13,293 bases of DNA from Candidatus Gastranaerophilales bacterium (lineage in GTDB: Bacteria > Cyanobacteriota > Vampirovibrionia > Gastranaerophilales > UBA9971). Location: assembly GCA_028277195.1 (NCBI GenBank), contig JANQGS010000249.1, forward strand, positions 1-13,293, given 5' to 3'. The translations under genes were made by a program, and so were the position numbers. Under the pieces are notes generated by a model that saw only the letters and a list, made by a program, of their open reading frames with translations, made no database searches and was not told the DNA's origin. Below, one piece after another: positions 1 to 6,198 of this stretch (position 1 is the first letter of the stretch; each line of letters opens with the position of its first letter).

Positions 1-1138
1 CCTTTTGTTGAAAATCTTCGTCCGTTAGCCGGATATTTTCGGCCTTTGCTATTGCTCCGAGCACCAGGCTTGTTTTTACCCGTTTTGCGGCTTCTTCCCG
101 GAGGGAGTTCCAGGTTTTTTCGTATCCCTGCTCTTCCACTACTTTTTCCCAGGGTATGCCCTGCTCCTTCAGGTTGCGCTGCATTTCCTCCATAAGGTAT
201 TTTGCTTCCCGGTTAATCATGGTGTCGGGGGTTTCGAGCTGTGCGTCCCCGAGTATTTTTTCTATAATTGCTTTTTCGGCCCTTATTGTATTTTCATTTT
301 CCCGGGAGTTTTCAAGGTATTTTTGCAAGTCTTCCCTTAGCTCCTCAATTGTGTTAAACGGGCCTATTCTCCTGGCGAATTCATCATCCGGTTCAGGCAG
401 TACTTTCTTTTTAATTTCATTGATTTTTATTTTAAATTCCGCGTTCTTGCCGGCAATGGCCTTTTCCTGGTATTCCTGCGGGAAGGTGACGTTTATGGTG
501 AATTCTTCCCCCAGTTTTTTATCAACGAGCTGTTCCGCAAAACCGGGGATAAAATGGCTGTTGGCAAGGTCAAGCTGGTGGTTTTTACCGCTTCCCCCTG
601 TTATGGGCCGGCCTTCTATACTGCCGTCAAAGTCTATAAACACAACGTCATTTGCCTCGCTCGGGCGGTCGATTACTTCCTCAAATTTTACCAATTTATT
701 AAGGAGCGCTTCAATTTGCTTTTCAACGGCGTTTTCCTCAAACCTGAACTCGGGAACCTCAACTTTTATGCCCTTATACCCGGGCAGGTCAAACTCGGGT
801 TTTGTTTCTATTCTTGCGGTAACGCTGACAGGCTTGCCTATTTCAAAATCATACGACTCAATGACCGGCTCGGTTACCATATCGAGCTGGTGCTCGCTTA
901 TTACATCCGCCAGTATCCCGGGGAGCAGTTTATCCAGGGCACTTTCCTTAATTTTTTCAAGCCCCACGTGTTTTTCAATTATTGCCCTGGGGGCCTTGCC
1001 CTTTCTAAAGCCGGGTATTGTCAGTGTTTCCCCGAATTTCCTGCAGGCTTTGTTGTATTCCTGTGCTGCCGTTTCATTATCTATTTCAATATTCAGCTTA
1101 TAAATATTGTTATCGAGTTTTTCCAGGTTAGCATTCAT
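1..1138 (-). CDS. tig: Trigger factor, ribosome-associated chaperone and prolyl isomerase (C-terminus cut by window edge)
   Basis: Trigger factor binds the ribosome exit tunnel, shields nascent chains and has peptidyl-prolyl isomerase activity in the cytosol. Translating the minus strand from the ATG at 1138 gives 379 residues without a stop, out of about 430 usual for the family. The N-terminal domain starts MNANLEKLDNNIYKL and carries the family's hallmark loop GFRKGKAPRAI at about residues 43-53, close to the ribosome-docking site. The FKBP-type domain follows at about 155-245, with DFDGSIEGRPITGG and IPGFAEQL visible. The rest is the helical C-terminal arm region, still open at base 1 (…AENIRLTDEDFQQK). 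The upstream purine stretch GAGAGAAA is a weak ribosome site. The gene is transcribed divergently from fliE. Long plus-strand ORFs across this stretch are shadows of it. Confidence 0.95.
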   Translation of the reverse strand, partial: MNANLEKLDNNIYKLNIEIDNETAAQEYNKACRKFGETLTIPGFRKGKAPRAIIEKHVGLEKIKESALDKLLPGILADVISEHQLDMVTEPVIESYDFEIGKPVSVTARIETKPEFDLPGYKGIKVEVPEFRFEENAVEKQIEALLNKLVKFEEVIDRPSEANDVVFIDFDGSIEGRPITGGSGKNHQLDLANSHFIPGFAEQLVDKKLGEEFTINVTFPQEYQEKAIAGKNAEFKIKINEIKKKVLPEPDDEFARRIGPFNTIEELREDLQKYLENSRENENTIRAEKAIIEKILGDAQLETPDTMINREAKYLMEEMQRNLKEQGIPWEKVVEEQGYEKTWNSLREEAAKRVKTSLVLGAIAKAENIRLTDEDFQQK

Positions 1139-1248
1139 AATTTCTCTCGTCCATTTTTACGGTATTAACAGTATTAATGGTACACTTAAAATAATATAAA
1201 TCAAATTTTGCCTGTTAGTGTTCAAACTTATGGAGGAGATTTTCATTT

Positions 1249-1260
1249 AATCATATGATT
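1249..1260. promoter_or_regulatory. 12-bp perfect palindrome between tig and fliE
   Basis: AATCATATGATT reads the same on both strands. It lies five bases upstream of the TAAA of the proposed sigma-28 promoter, in the divergent tig/fliE spacer. It could be an operator for either direction. An AT-rich palindrome this short can also occur by chance. Confidence 0.2.
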
Positions 1261-1264
1261 TTTC

Positions 1265-1291
1265 TAAAAAACCGCTTTTTTCCTCCGACAA
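1265..1291 (+). promoter_or_regulatory. Candidate sigma-28 (FliA-type) promoter for fliE operon
   Basis: TAAA at 1265-1268, a spacer of exactly 15 bases, then TCCGACAA at 1284-1291. The flagellar sigma-28 consensus is TAAA-N15-GCCGATAA, so the -35 is exact, the spacing is exact and six of eight -10 positions match. Start of fliE is about 60 bases downstream. The window encodes a FliA homologue that could use it. The match was found by eye and no genome-wide background rate is known. Confidence 0.45.
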
Positions 1292-1351
1292 AAATAATAG
1301 ACAAGCGCTAAAAAATCATTAAACTTTCATAGGAGGAAAAGGAGAAGCATA

Positions 1352-1684
1352 ATGGAAGATAAGTTTGTGCCTAAAATAAAATTAAGGGCAGATATTTTTG
1401 AAACCCGGGTAAATACCCTTAACGAGCCCATAAGGCTTGATAATGTAGCCATGTCCGAGGAGATACCAAAGTTCAGGGATGTTTTCTCGGGAATGGTAAA
1501 AAGTCTGGATGATACGGTAAAAGCGCCCGACCAGGTAATGGAGGATGTTATACTCGGGAATGGGGCGGATATTCACGACGTAATGATTGCAATGTCAAAA
1601 GCAGAGCTTAGTGTAAACATTGCAACGCAGATGACGACAAAAGTAGTCCAGGCGTATGAGAAAGTAATGCAAATTCAGTTGTAG
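1352..1684 (+). CDS. fliE: Flagellar hook-basal body complex protein FliE
   Basis: FliE sits at the junction between the M-ring and the proximal rod of the flagellum and is needed for rod export and assembly. The 110-residue product matches the usual length of about 100-110. The C-terminal half is typical of the family: FRDVFSGMVKSLDD around 41-54, then the helical segment with KAELSVNIATQM at 83-94, ending VVQAYEKVMQIQL, close to the conserved FliE end. The ATG at 1352 is preceded by two purine-rich sites, AGGAGG and AAGGAGA, the second at proper spacing. It is the first gene of the operon and fliF follows after 41 bases. The placement directly before fliF is the widespread fliE-fliF order. 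Confidence 0.93.
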   Translation: MEDKFVPKIKLRADIFETRVNTLNEPIRLDNVAMSEEIPKFRDVFSGMVKSLDDTVKAPDQVMEDVILGNGADIHDVMIAMSKAELSVNIATQMTTKVVQAYEKVMQIQL

Positions 1685-1692
1685 AATAATAC

Positions 1693-1710
1693 TTGAGTTA
1701 ATATACTCAA
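1693..1710 (+). repeat. Small inverted repeat in fliE-fliF spacer
   Basis: TTGAGT at 1693-1698 and ACTCAA at 1705-1710 are perfect inverted arms around a 6-base AT loop. In mRNA this would form a weak stem a few bases before the GAGG ribosome site of fliF. It has no T-run, so it is not a classical terminator. It could tune the FliE:FliF ratio or protect an mRNA end. Confidence 0.3.
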
Positions 1711-1725
1711 AAACGAGGTCTTAAA

Positions 1726-3357
1726 TTGAATCCCAATACGATTTTGCAAAACAGAAACCTTTTAATAGGAATTGGCGTGGGCATCGCCATACTCCTCCTG
1801 CTTTTAATAGTATTTTCAAACAGTAAACCAGCGGGCAATAATGACTTTTCAGCGCCAAAACCACAAAAAATAAAGGAAGACATAAAGCTCCTGACTACAG
1901 GTGATACCGGAAAAGCGCTGGAAGTGCAGGCCCTGCTGGCAAGAGACGGCATAAGGGTACGCCAGGGAGGAAAAGGGAATAAAATAGACCTCTACCTCGC
2001 AAAAGAAGATAATATTACGACCGCACAAAGGGATAACGCCATAATAACCATAGTTAAAAGCGGCATAATGGACAAAAACATAGGGCTGGAAATTTTTGAT
2101 AAGGGCGATTTCACCTCCTCAAGGGAAGACAAGAGAATCAGGCTGGCCCGCGCAATAAACGGGGAACTCGCAAGGCTGATTAAGAAAATACCGGGAATTG
2201 AGGATGCCTCGGTTTTTGTCGCCATCCCCAAGGACACAATTTTTACCTCGCTAAAACAGCCTACCACGGCTACCGTCCAGCTTGCGCTTTCCCCGAGCGC
2301 TGATAAACTTGACAGGCAGGTAATAAGAGCCGTAAAAAACCTCCTGCTCGGCAGCATAGAAGACCTCAGGGCTGAAAATATATCCATTACGGACACAAAC
2401 GGCAATGTCTACTCCAGCATAATGAGCGCCACCGACGATATGATGAAGCTGCTGGAGGACAAGGACAGCTACATGAGGAAAAAAATCATTGCGCAGCTCG
2501 ACAAACTGGTCGGCCAGGGGAATTACGTGGTAACGGTAAGCACCTACCTCAGGGAAGCGCCGAGCGAAACAGCCAGGCTTATTTATAACCCCGAGGAATC
2601 ATCCGTCGGGAATAAACAGAAGTTCTCCGAAAACCTCGGGGACCAGTCCCAGGACAAAAACCAAATAAGCAGTGCGGTAAGCTCGCACCTGCCAAGAGGC
2701 TTAAAAGGCCCGGAATCAAAGTCAACCAGGAATTATAACAGGCAGGCGGAAGAATTTAACTATAAAGTGGGACAAACCCGCATATCCGAGCTTAAAAAGC
2801 CCGGCATGCTCGAGGAAATATCAATAGCAGTAACCCTTAGCAAGGGCTCTATCCCGACCGGCATAGATATGGAAGGCTTAAAAGAGCTAATAGCAAAGAC
2901 AGCCAGCCCAAAAGCCCGGGCTGAAAACGTGCAAATCGCCTTTTCCGATAAAATCAAGCCCTACCTGACCCAGGAAAGACCTGTCCAGCTTCCCCTCCCG
3001 GAATCCTCAGGCAACCCCTGGTGGACAATCGCAGCACTGCTGGGCGGGATATTATTTATAGGACTTGTCTTTATCTCGGGAAGAGCAAGGGATGCGGAGA
3101 AAAAGCACGAAAAAGAAATAAACTCGCTCATGGAAATGGCCCAAAAACAGGAAAAAGCTCTTGAAGAAGCAAACCAGAGGGCCTTAGCCCTCCAGGAAGC
3201 CCAGCAGCAAATGTACCAGCAGCTTGCGACAAACCAGCACCAGGCACAGGCTATCTCCCAGCAGCCCGCACAGGAAATACACGCGAAAATAGAAGATGAC
3301 GTAGACGAAAAGGAGCTTGCAACAGGAATTAAGACCTGGATAGAAAGTTCGGGATAG
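1726..3357 (+). CDS. fliF: Flagellar M-ring (MS-ring) protein FliF
   Basis: FliF forms the inner-membrane MS-ring, the base on which rod, export gate and C-ring are built. The 543 residues match the usual 530-570. An N-terminal membrane segment lies at about 11-31. The YscJ/FliF ring-building region follows: ALEVQALLARDGI at 64-76, IRLARAINGELARLIKKI at 138-155, then IPGIEDASVFVAIP. A Ser/Asn/Lys-rich collar region lies at about 285-345. A second membrane segment is at about 431-451, followed by a charged, Gln-rich coiled-coil stretch at about 455-512. The acidic tail (DEKELATGIKTWIESSG) resembles the FliG-binding C-terminal helix of other FliF proteins. The start is TTG with GAGG seven bases upstream. 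No earlier in-frame start fits better. The gene for the next product begins 18 bases after the stop. Confidence 0.95.
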   Translation: MNPNTILQNRNLLIGIGVGIAILLLLLIVFSNSKPAGNNDFSAPKPQKIKEDIKLLTTGDTGKALEVQALLARDGIRVRQGGKGNKIDLYLAKEDNITTAQRDNAIITIVKSGIMDKNIGLEIFDKGDFTSSREDKRIRLARAINGELARLIKKIPGIEDASVFVAIPKDTIFTSLKQPTTATVQLALSPSADKLDRQVIRAVKNLLLGSIEDLRAENISITDTNGNVYSSIMSATDDMMKLLEDKDSYMRKKIIAQLDKLVGQGNYVVTVSTYLREAPSETARLIYNPEESSVGNKQKFSENLGDQSQDKNQISSAVSSHLPRGLKGPESKSTRNYNRQAEEFNYKVGQTRISELKKPGMLEEISIAVTLSKGSIPTGIDMEGLKELIAKTASPKARAENVQIAFSDKIKPYLTQERPVQLPLPESSGNPWWTIAALLGGILFIGLVFISGRARDAEKKHEKEINSLMEMAQKQEKALEEANQRALALQEAQQQMYQQLATNQHQAQAISQQPAQEIHAKIEDDVDEKELATGIKTWIESSG

Positions 3358-3363
3358 GGGAAA

Positions 3364-3369
3364 GGGGGG
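3364..3369 (+). promoter_or_regulatory. G-run ribosome binding site for the FliG-slot gene
   Basis: A six-G run lies six bases upstream of the TTG start at 3376 and is the only plausible Shine-Dalgarno element there, which supports this start. With the earlier tracts GGG at 3351-3353 and GGGG at 3357-3360 it makes a G-rich cluster spanning the fliF stop codon. Confidence 0.5.
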
Positions 3370-3375
3370 TAAAAA

Positions 3376-4329
3376 TTGCCGATACAGGAGCTGAACCCGC
3401 AGGAATTTGCTAAAAACCTTGCCCAGCAGGCAATTACATATGTTCCCGACGATATTTCAGAGGAACATAAAAAATACATAACCAAAAAAGTATATGAATT
3501 CTGTTTTATTACCGGTGACCACCTCATAAAGCAGTACAAGGAACAGTTTAGTGATGAGGATGCTGTTGTAGTAATACAATTCATTGGGGAGTGGACTTTT
3601 CATAAGGCTGTTGACCTGATAAAATCAGGCCTCAGGCATGAATACTGGGATACAATCCTTCAGCAGGTAGCATTTGCAGCGCTAAAAGCTGCCCTTGAAG
3701 GGCATTCGCAGAATATGGACCAGACAAAAGCCGCCGCCAGGATAGAAACCCAGGTCATGGAGGCTTACAAGCAATGCATAAACCAGCTTGTAAAATCAAA
3801 GGCCATAAAAGAAGAAGATTTAGAGCAAATCCTCTCACACTCAAACGTTGATAAAATGGCGCAGGAGTCCGTGCAAAAAAGGGCTGAGTCCTTTCAGGAC
3901 GATGAAAAGACCCTGAAATATGTCGCAATAGCCGTAATGCTGAAAAAAATGCCCCCTGAAAAGGCTGACAGGATACTTGAACAAATGGGAGAGGATGAAA
4001 AGCAGAAAATTTTATCCTGCCTGCAAATCCAGGACCTTGAAAAAAAAGTTGAACCTGCAATAGTAAACAACTATATCCGGGATTTAATGAAAACCGTCTC
4101 CGTAAAAGCAAAACCAAATTCAATTGAAATGGTAAAATCCTTTAAGGCCCTCAGGAAAAGCTATGGGGATGAAAGCATAATAAACCTTACAATGTTTGAG
4201 AGGGCGAAAATCCAGGAATTCTTAAGCGCCTGCCTCTTTGAAGAGGGGGTAAACGTTAATAAGGTTGAAATTTCGCCCCATATCGTTAAAATACTTTATA
4301 ATTACCTGGGCAGCCGGCTCAGGGGCTAA
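3376..4329 (+). CDS. Unrecognised protein in the fliG position; possible divergent FliG/MgtE_N-like flagellar protein
   Basis: I cannot assign this 317-residue soluble protein to a named family. It looks almost wholly helical, with no signal peptide or membrane segment. Residues about 1-110 form an N-terminal region rich in aromatic residues (FIGEWTFHKAVDLI at 69-82, HEYWDTILQQVAFAALKAAL). Residues about 115-175 are charged and probably coiled. Residues about 180-216 (VAIAVMLKKMPPEKADRILE) resemble the MgtE_N/FliG-type helical repeat seen in FliG and MotE, with its M-P-P-E-K-A-x-x-I-L pattern. The FliG EHPQ motif and the charged torque-helix sequence are not visible. The length is near FliG (about 330). 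It follows fliF by 18 bases and is last in the operon, the usual place for fliG. The inferred role is a FliF-binding or C-ring component. An accessory flagellar or MotE-like protein is the alternative. The start is TTG. Confidence 0.7.
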   Translation: MPIQELNPQEFAKNLAQQAITYVPDDISEEHKKYITKKVYEFCFITGDHLIKQYKEQFSDEDAVVVIQFIGEWTFHKAVDLIKSGLRHEYWDTILQQVAFAALKAALEGHSQNMDQTKAAARIETQVMEAYKQCINQLVKSKAIKEEDLEQILSHSNVDKMAQESVQKRAESFQDDEKTLKYVAIAVMLKKMPPEKADRILEQMGEDEKQKILSCLQIQDLEKKVEPAIVNNYIRDLMKTVSVKAKPNSIEMVKSFKALRKSYGDESIINLTMFERAKIQEFLSACLFEEGVNVNKVEISPHIVKILYNYLGSRLRG

Positions 4330-4659
4330 AAAGATTAAACGTAACCACCCGGGCAGCAATCAAAATTTTTCCCAAATTTCCCGCCCACCCAACCCCAGTG
4401 GTGGTTAAGGGGAGCGAAGCAGGCGGCGCTGTCCGCATTTCGCAGGCTTCGCCCTTAACGATTTTTTATAAAAAATTTGAGAAAATTCTTCAAAATCTAT
4501 ATAGAAATTGTTAAAAAATATTAAATCCTTAAAAGCATTGCCCTGCTTATAGTTTTAGGGGGGTTAATAATTTATTCGGTAAAATGCGGGCAATTTTTTG
4601 CTTTTCGATGTTTTTATATAAGAAGTATATACCAAGTACGTCCGCTAAAGGAGTGTAAA
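4330..4659. other. 330-base intergenic region between the flagellar operon and the small ORF
   Basis: No convincing ORF was found on either strand. It holds the hairpin/T-run at 4404-4466 and a perfect 16-bp AT palindrome ATTTTTTATAAAAAAT at 4461-4476. A long AT-rich stretch to about 4540 follows, then a G-run (GGGGGG) near 4558-4563. Paired TATATA blocks at 4615-4620 and 4626-4631, five bases apart, lie upstream of the ribosome site AAGGAG. A promoter for the downstream gene must lie here, but no -35/-10 pair with good spacing stands out. Confidence 0.6.
4404..4466 (+). terminator. Probable rho-independent terminator or REP-like hairpin after the flagellar operon
   Basis: GTTAAGG (4404-4410) and CGAAGC (4415-4420) pair with GCTTCG (4446-4451) and CCTTAAC (4453-4459). 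This gives a 13-bp stem with an asymmetric internal bulge and a GC-rich 25-base loop. A run of six T begins two bases after the stem. The position, 75 bases after the last flagellar stop codon, fits a transcription terminator. The long structured loop is unusual for a simple terminator and could mark a dispersed palindromic repeat. Confidence 0.55.
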
Positions 4660-5010
4660 ATGTCGGATATAATGATTCAACGAGTATTAGAGCTTATTAA
4701 TAACCATATATCTTCTGACGGGCAGGAAAAGATTGCGGCGGAAGAATTAGAAAATATATTTGCCGGAAGGGAAATAGGGCAATTAGAGCACCGGGGGACA
4801 ATGGAAGCTCTTGAGGATGCGGTAATGATGTTGGGGCAGCTAATGTCCTCTAATAATAGTACTTACCGGGGTTATACCAATGGTTTAGTCGGCGGTTTAA
4901 ATTATGTGCCCGGCTTTTCAACAGGATTTACCTCACTGGGCGGCTCTTCCGGTTTGAGGTCATTTTTGAACGCTAATTTATACAATATAAATAGGGGCTT
5001 TTATTTTTAA
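4660..5010 (+). CDS. Small unrecognised protein with Gly/Ser/Asn/aromatic-rich tail
   Basis: The product has 116 residues and matches no family I know. The N-terminal half (1-64) looks helical and acidic (MIQRVLELINNHISSDGQEK, then AAEELENIFAG and EALEDAVMMLGQLM). From about 65 to the end the sequence is low-complexity and rich in Gly, Ser, Asn, Tyr and Phe (NGLVGGLNYVPGFSTGFTSLGG), ending RGFYF. There is no signal peptide or membrane segment. The ATG has a good ribosome site (AAGGAG, about eight bases upstream). Codon use looks like that of its neighbours. It faces the bioF-like gene and the two stop codons overlap in a shared TTAA. The order helical head plus flexible tail suggests a structural or secreted-surface role, but this is only a guess. 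Confidence 0.65.
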   Translation: MSDIMIQRVLELINNHISSDGQEKIAAEELENIFAGREIGQLEHRGTMEALEDAVMMLGQLMSSNNSTYRGYTNGLVGGLNYVPGFSTGFTSLGGSSGLRSFLNANLYNINRGFYF

Positions 5011-6131
5011 GAAGCGTTAAACTCTTCGTTTCCGCCTTTTTTTATACGAATAAGGCCGCTTGATAATAAAATCAGCCCCTCAATTAAGCAATCAATATCC
5101 CGCCTCTCGTGCAGGGCGGTTAAACTTATTCTTATTCCGGGGGTTTGGACTGTTGGCGGGCGGATGGCGGTTGCCTGGATATTGTGCTTCTCCAGTAACT
5201 GCCCTGAAATATTCAGCGCCTGCTCGATTGTGCCAAATTTTTTGAAGAAAACAGGTGAGTGTGAGGGGGTTAATTTTTGGCCCAGGTATTCAATATTTCT
5301 ATATAACCTTTTTCTCAAATCATTGCCCTCCTTGATTATGTCAATAGCCCTGATAGACGCGGCAACAGACGGTATGGCAGGCGCTGTTGAGTAAATAAAC
5401 GGTCTTGATTTATTTATTAAATACTCAATTAAGTCATTAGCGCCCGCGATATACCCACCTTCTGAACCGGCAGCCTTGCTCAGGGTACCCATTTGAATAT
5501 CAATTTCGTTATTTATCCCCAGTTCATAAACCAAACCCTGGCCATGTGGTCCGTATATACCGAATGAATGCGCTTCATCCACAAATAAAAGCGCATTATA
5601 TTTCTTTTTCAGTTCAACAATCCGTTTTAATGGAGCTAAATCCCCATCCATACTGAAAACAGAATCTGTAATAATCAGGTTTAAACAATATTTATGGGCA
5701 TTTTCACTTAACAGTCTCTCTAAGTCCTCAGTATCACAATGTTTATAAATAAATTTATTTGCCCTTGAGAGCTTTATGCCGTCGATTATGCTGGCATGGT
5801 TAAATTGGTCGGAATAAACAGCATCCTGTTCGCTTAAAATTGCTGACAATGTTCCCAGATTAGCCGCATATCCTGTAGAAAAAACCAGGGCCCTTTCTGT
5901 GTCCTTGAGTTGCGCTATTTTTTCCTCAAGCTCCAGGTGAAGCCTGTGTGTACCGGAAATAAGCCTTGAGCCGGACGAGCCGACGCCGTATTTTTTAACC
6001 GCCTCGATGACCGCCTGTTTCAGGCGCTCATCGCCTGCGAGCCCCAGGTAATTATTGGTGGAGAACTGGAGGGCGGCGGGATTATTGGGTTTTAATTCCC
6101 GATATAGGTTGTTTTTTTGTATAGCGAACAA
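5007..6131 (-). CDS. Alpha-oxoamine synthase: 8-amino-7-oxononanoate synthase or glycine C-acetyltransferase (BioF/KBL type)
   Basis: This family of cytosolic PLP enzymes condenses an amino acid with an acyl-CoA. BioF joins alanine and pimeloyl-ACP/CoA in biotin synthesis, and KBL joins glycine and acetyl-CoA. The 374 residues are fold-type I. Visible motifs are NNYLGLAG at 26-33, GSSGSRLISGTHRLH at 51-65, FSTGYAANLG at 84-93, FNHASIIDG at 110-118, SVFSMDGDLAPL at 157-168, VDEAHS at 184-189 (Asp185 and His188 contact PLP) and TLSKAAGSEGGYIAG at 216-230 with the Schiff-base Lys219. The start is TTG because TGA and TAA stand directly upstream in frame and no Met occurs until residue 161. The ribosome site is weak. 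No other biotin or threonine-degradation gene is present, so the acceptor amino acid stays open. An extended -10 promoter lies 35 bases upstream. Confidence 0.9.
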   Translation of the reverse strand: MFAIQKNNLYRELKPNNPAALQFSTNNYLGLAGDERLKQAVIEAVKKYGVGSSGSRLISGTHRLHLELEEKIAQLKDTERALVFSTGYAANLGTLSAILSEQDAVYSDQFNHASIIDGIKLSRANKFIYKHCDTEDLERLLSENAHKYCLNLIITDSVFSMDGDLAPLKRIVELKKKYNALLFVDEAHSFGIYGPHGQGLVYELGINNEIDIQMGTLSKAAGSEGGYIAGANDLIEYLINKSRPFIYSTAPAIPSVAASIRAIDIIKEGNDLRKRLYRNIEYLGQKLTPSHSPVFFKKFGTIEQALNISGQLLEKHNIQATAIRPPTVQTPGIRISLTALHERRDIDCLIEGLILLSSGLIRIKKGGNEEFNAS

Positions 6132-6165
6132 TTATCAGTATTTTTTGCCTGTTTGAATATACTCT

Positions 6166-6174
6166 ATTATACCA
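6166..6174 (-). promoter_or_regulatory. Extended -10 promoter for the bioF-like gene
   Basis: On the minus strand the sequence reads TGG-TATAAT, a perfect TGn extended -10 with a consensus -10 hexamer. It lies in the 67-base gap between the fliA-coupled gene and the bioF-like gene, about 35 bases before the TTG start. No good -35 is seen 16-18 bases upstream, as is common for extended -10 promoters. It suggests the bioF-like gene is transcribed independently of fliA. Confidence 0.55.
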
Positions 6175-6198
6175 AACCATAAAACAGAAAAATCGGGC

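Noticed and set aside
156..1168. Two long plus-strand ORFs (315 and 204 codons) across the left end
   Set aside because: They lie opposite trigger factor, whose minus-strand translation matches a known family throughout. The plus-strand products are Ser/Phe-rich and look like shadows.
1193..1220. TTGAAC / TATATT pair on the minus strand as the tig promoter
   Set aside because: The spacer is 21 bases, too long for a housekeeping promoter, and the region is AT-rich enough for chance matches.
1230..1250. Mini ORF ATG-GAG-GAG… (MEEIFI) upstream of fliE
   Set aside because: It is six codons with no ribosome site, and lies upstream of the proposed promoter, so it would not be in the fliE transcript.
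2961..3584. Minus-strand ORF of 207 codons across the fliF/FliG-slot junction
   Set aside because: It is a Cys/Ser/Trp-rich shadow of the Gln-rich coiled coil of fliF and of the following gene.
4580..4609. TAAA…CGAT as a sigma-28 promoter for the small ORF
   Set aside because: The spacing between TAAA and CGAT is 22 bases; the consensus needs 17.
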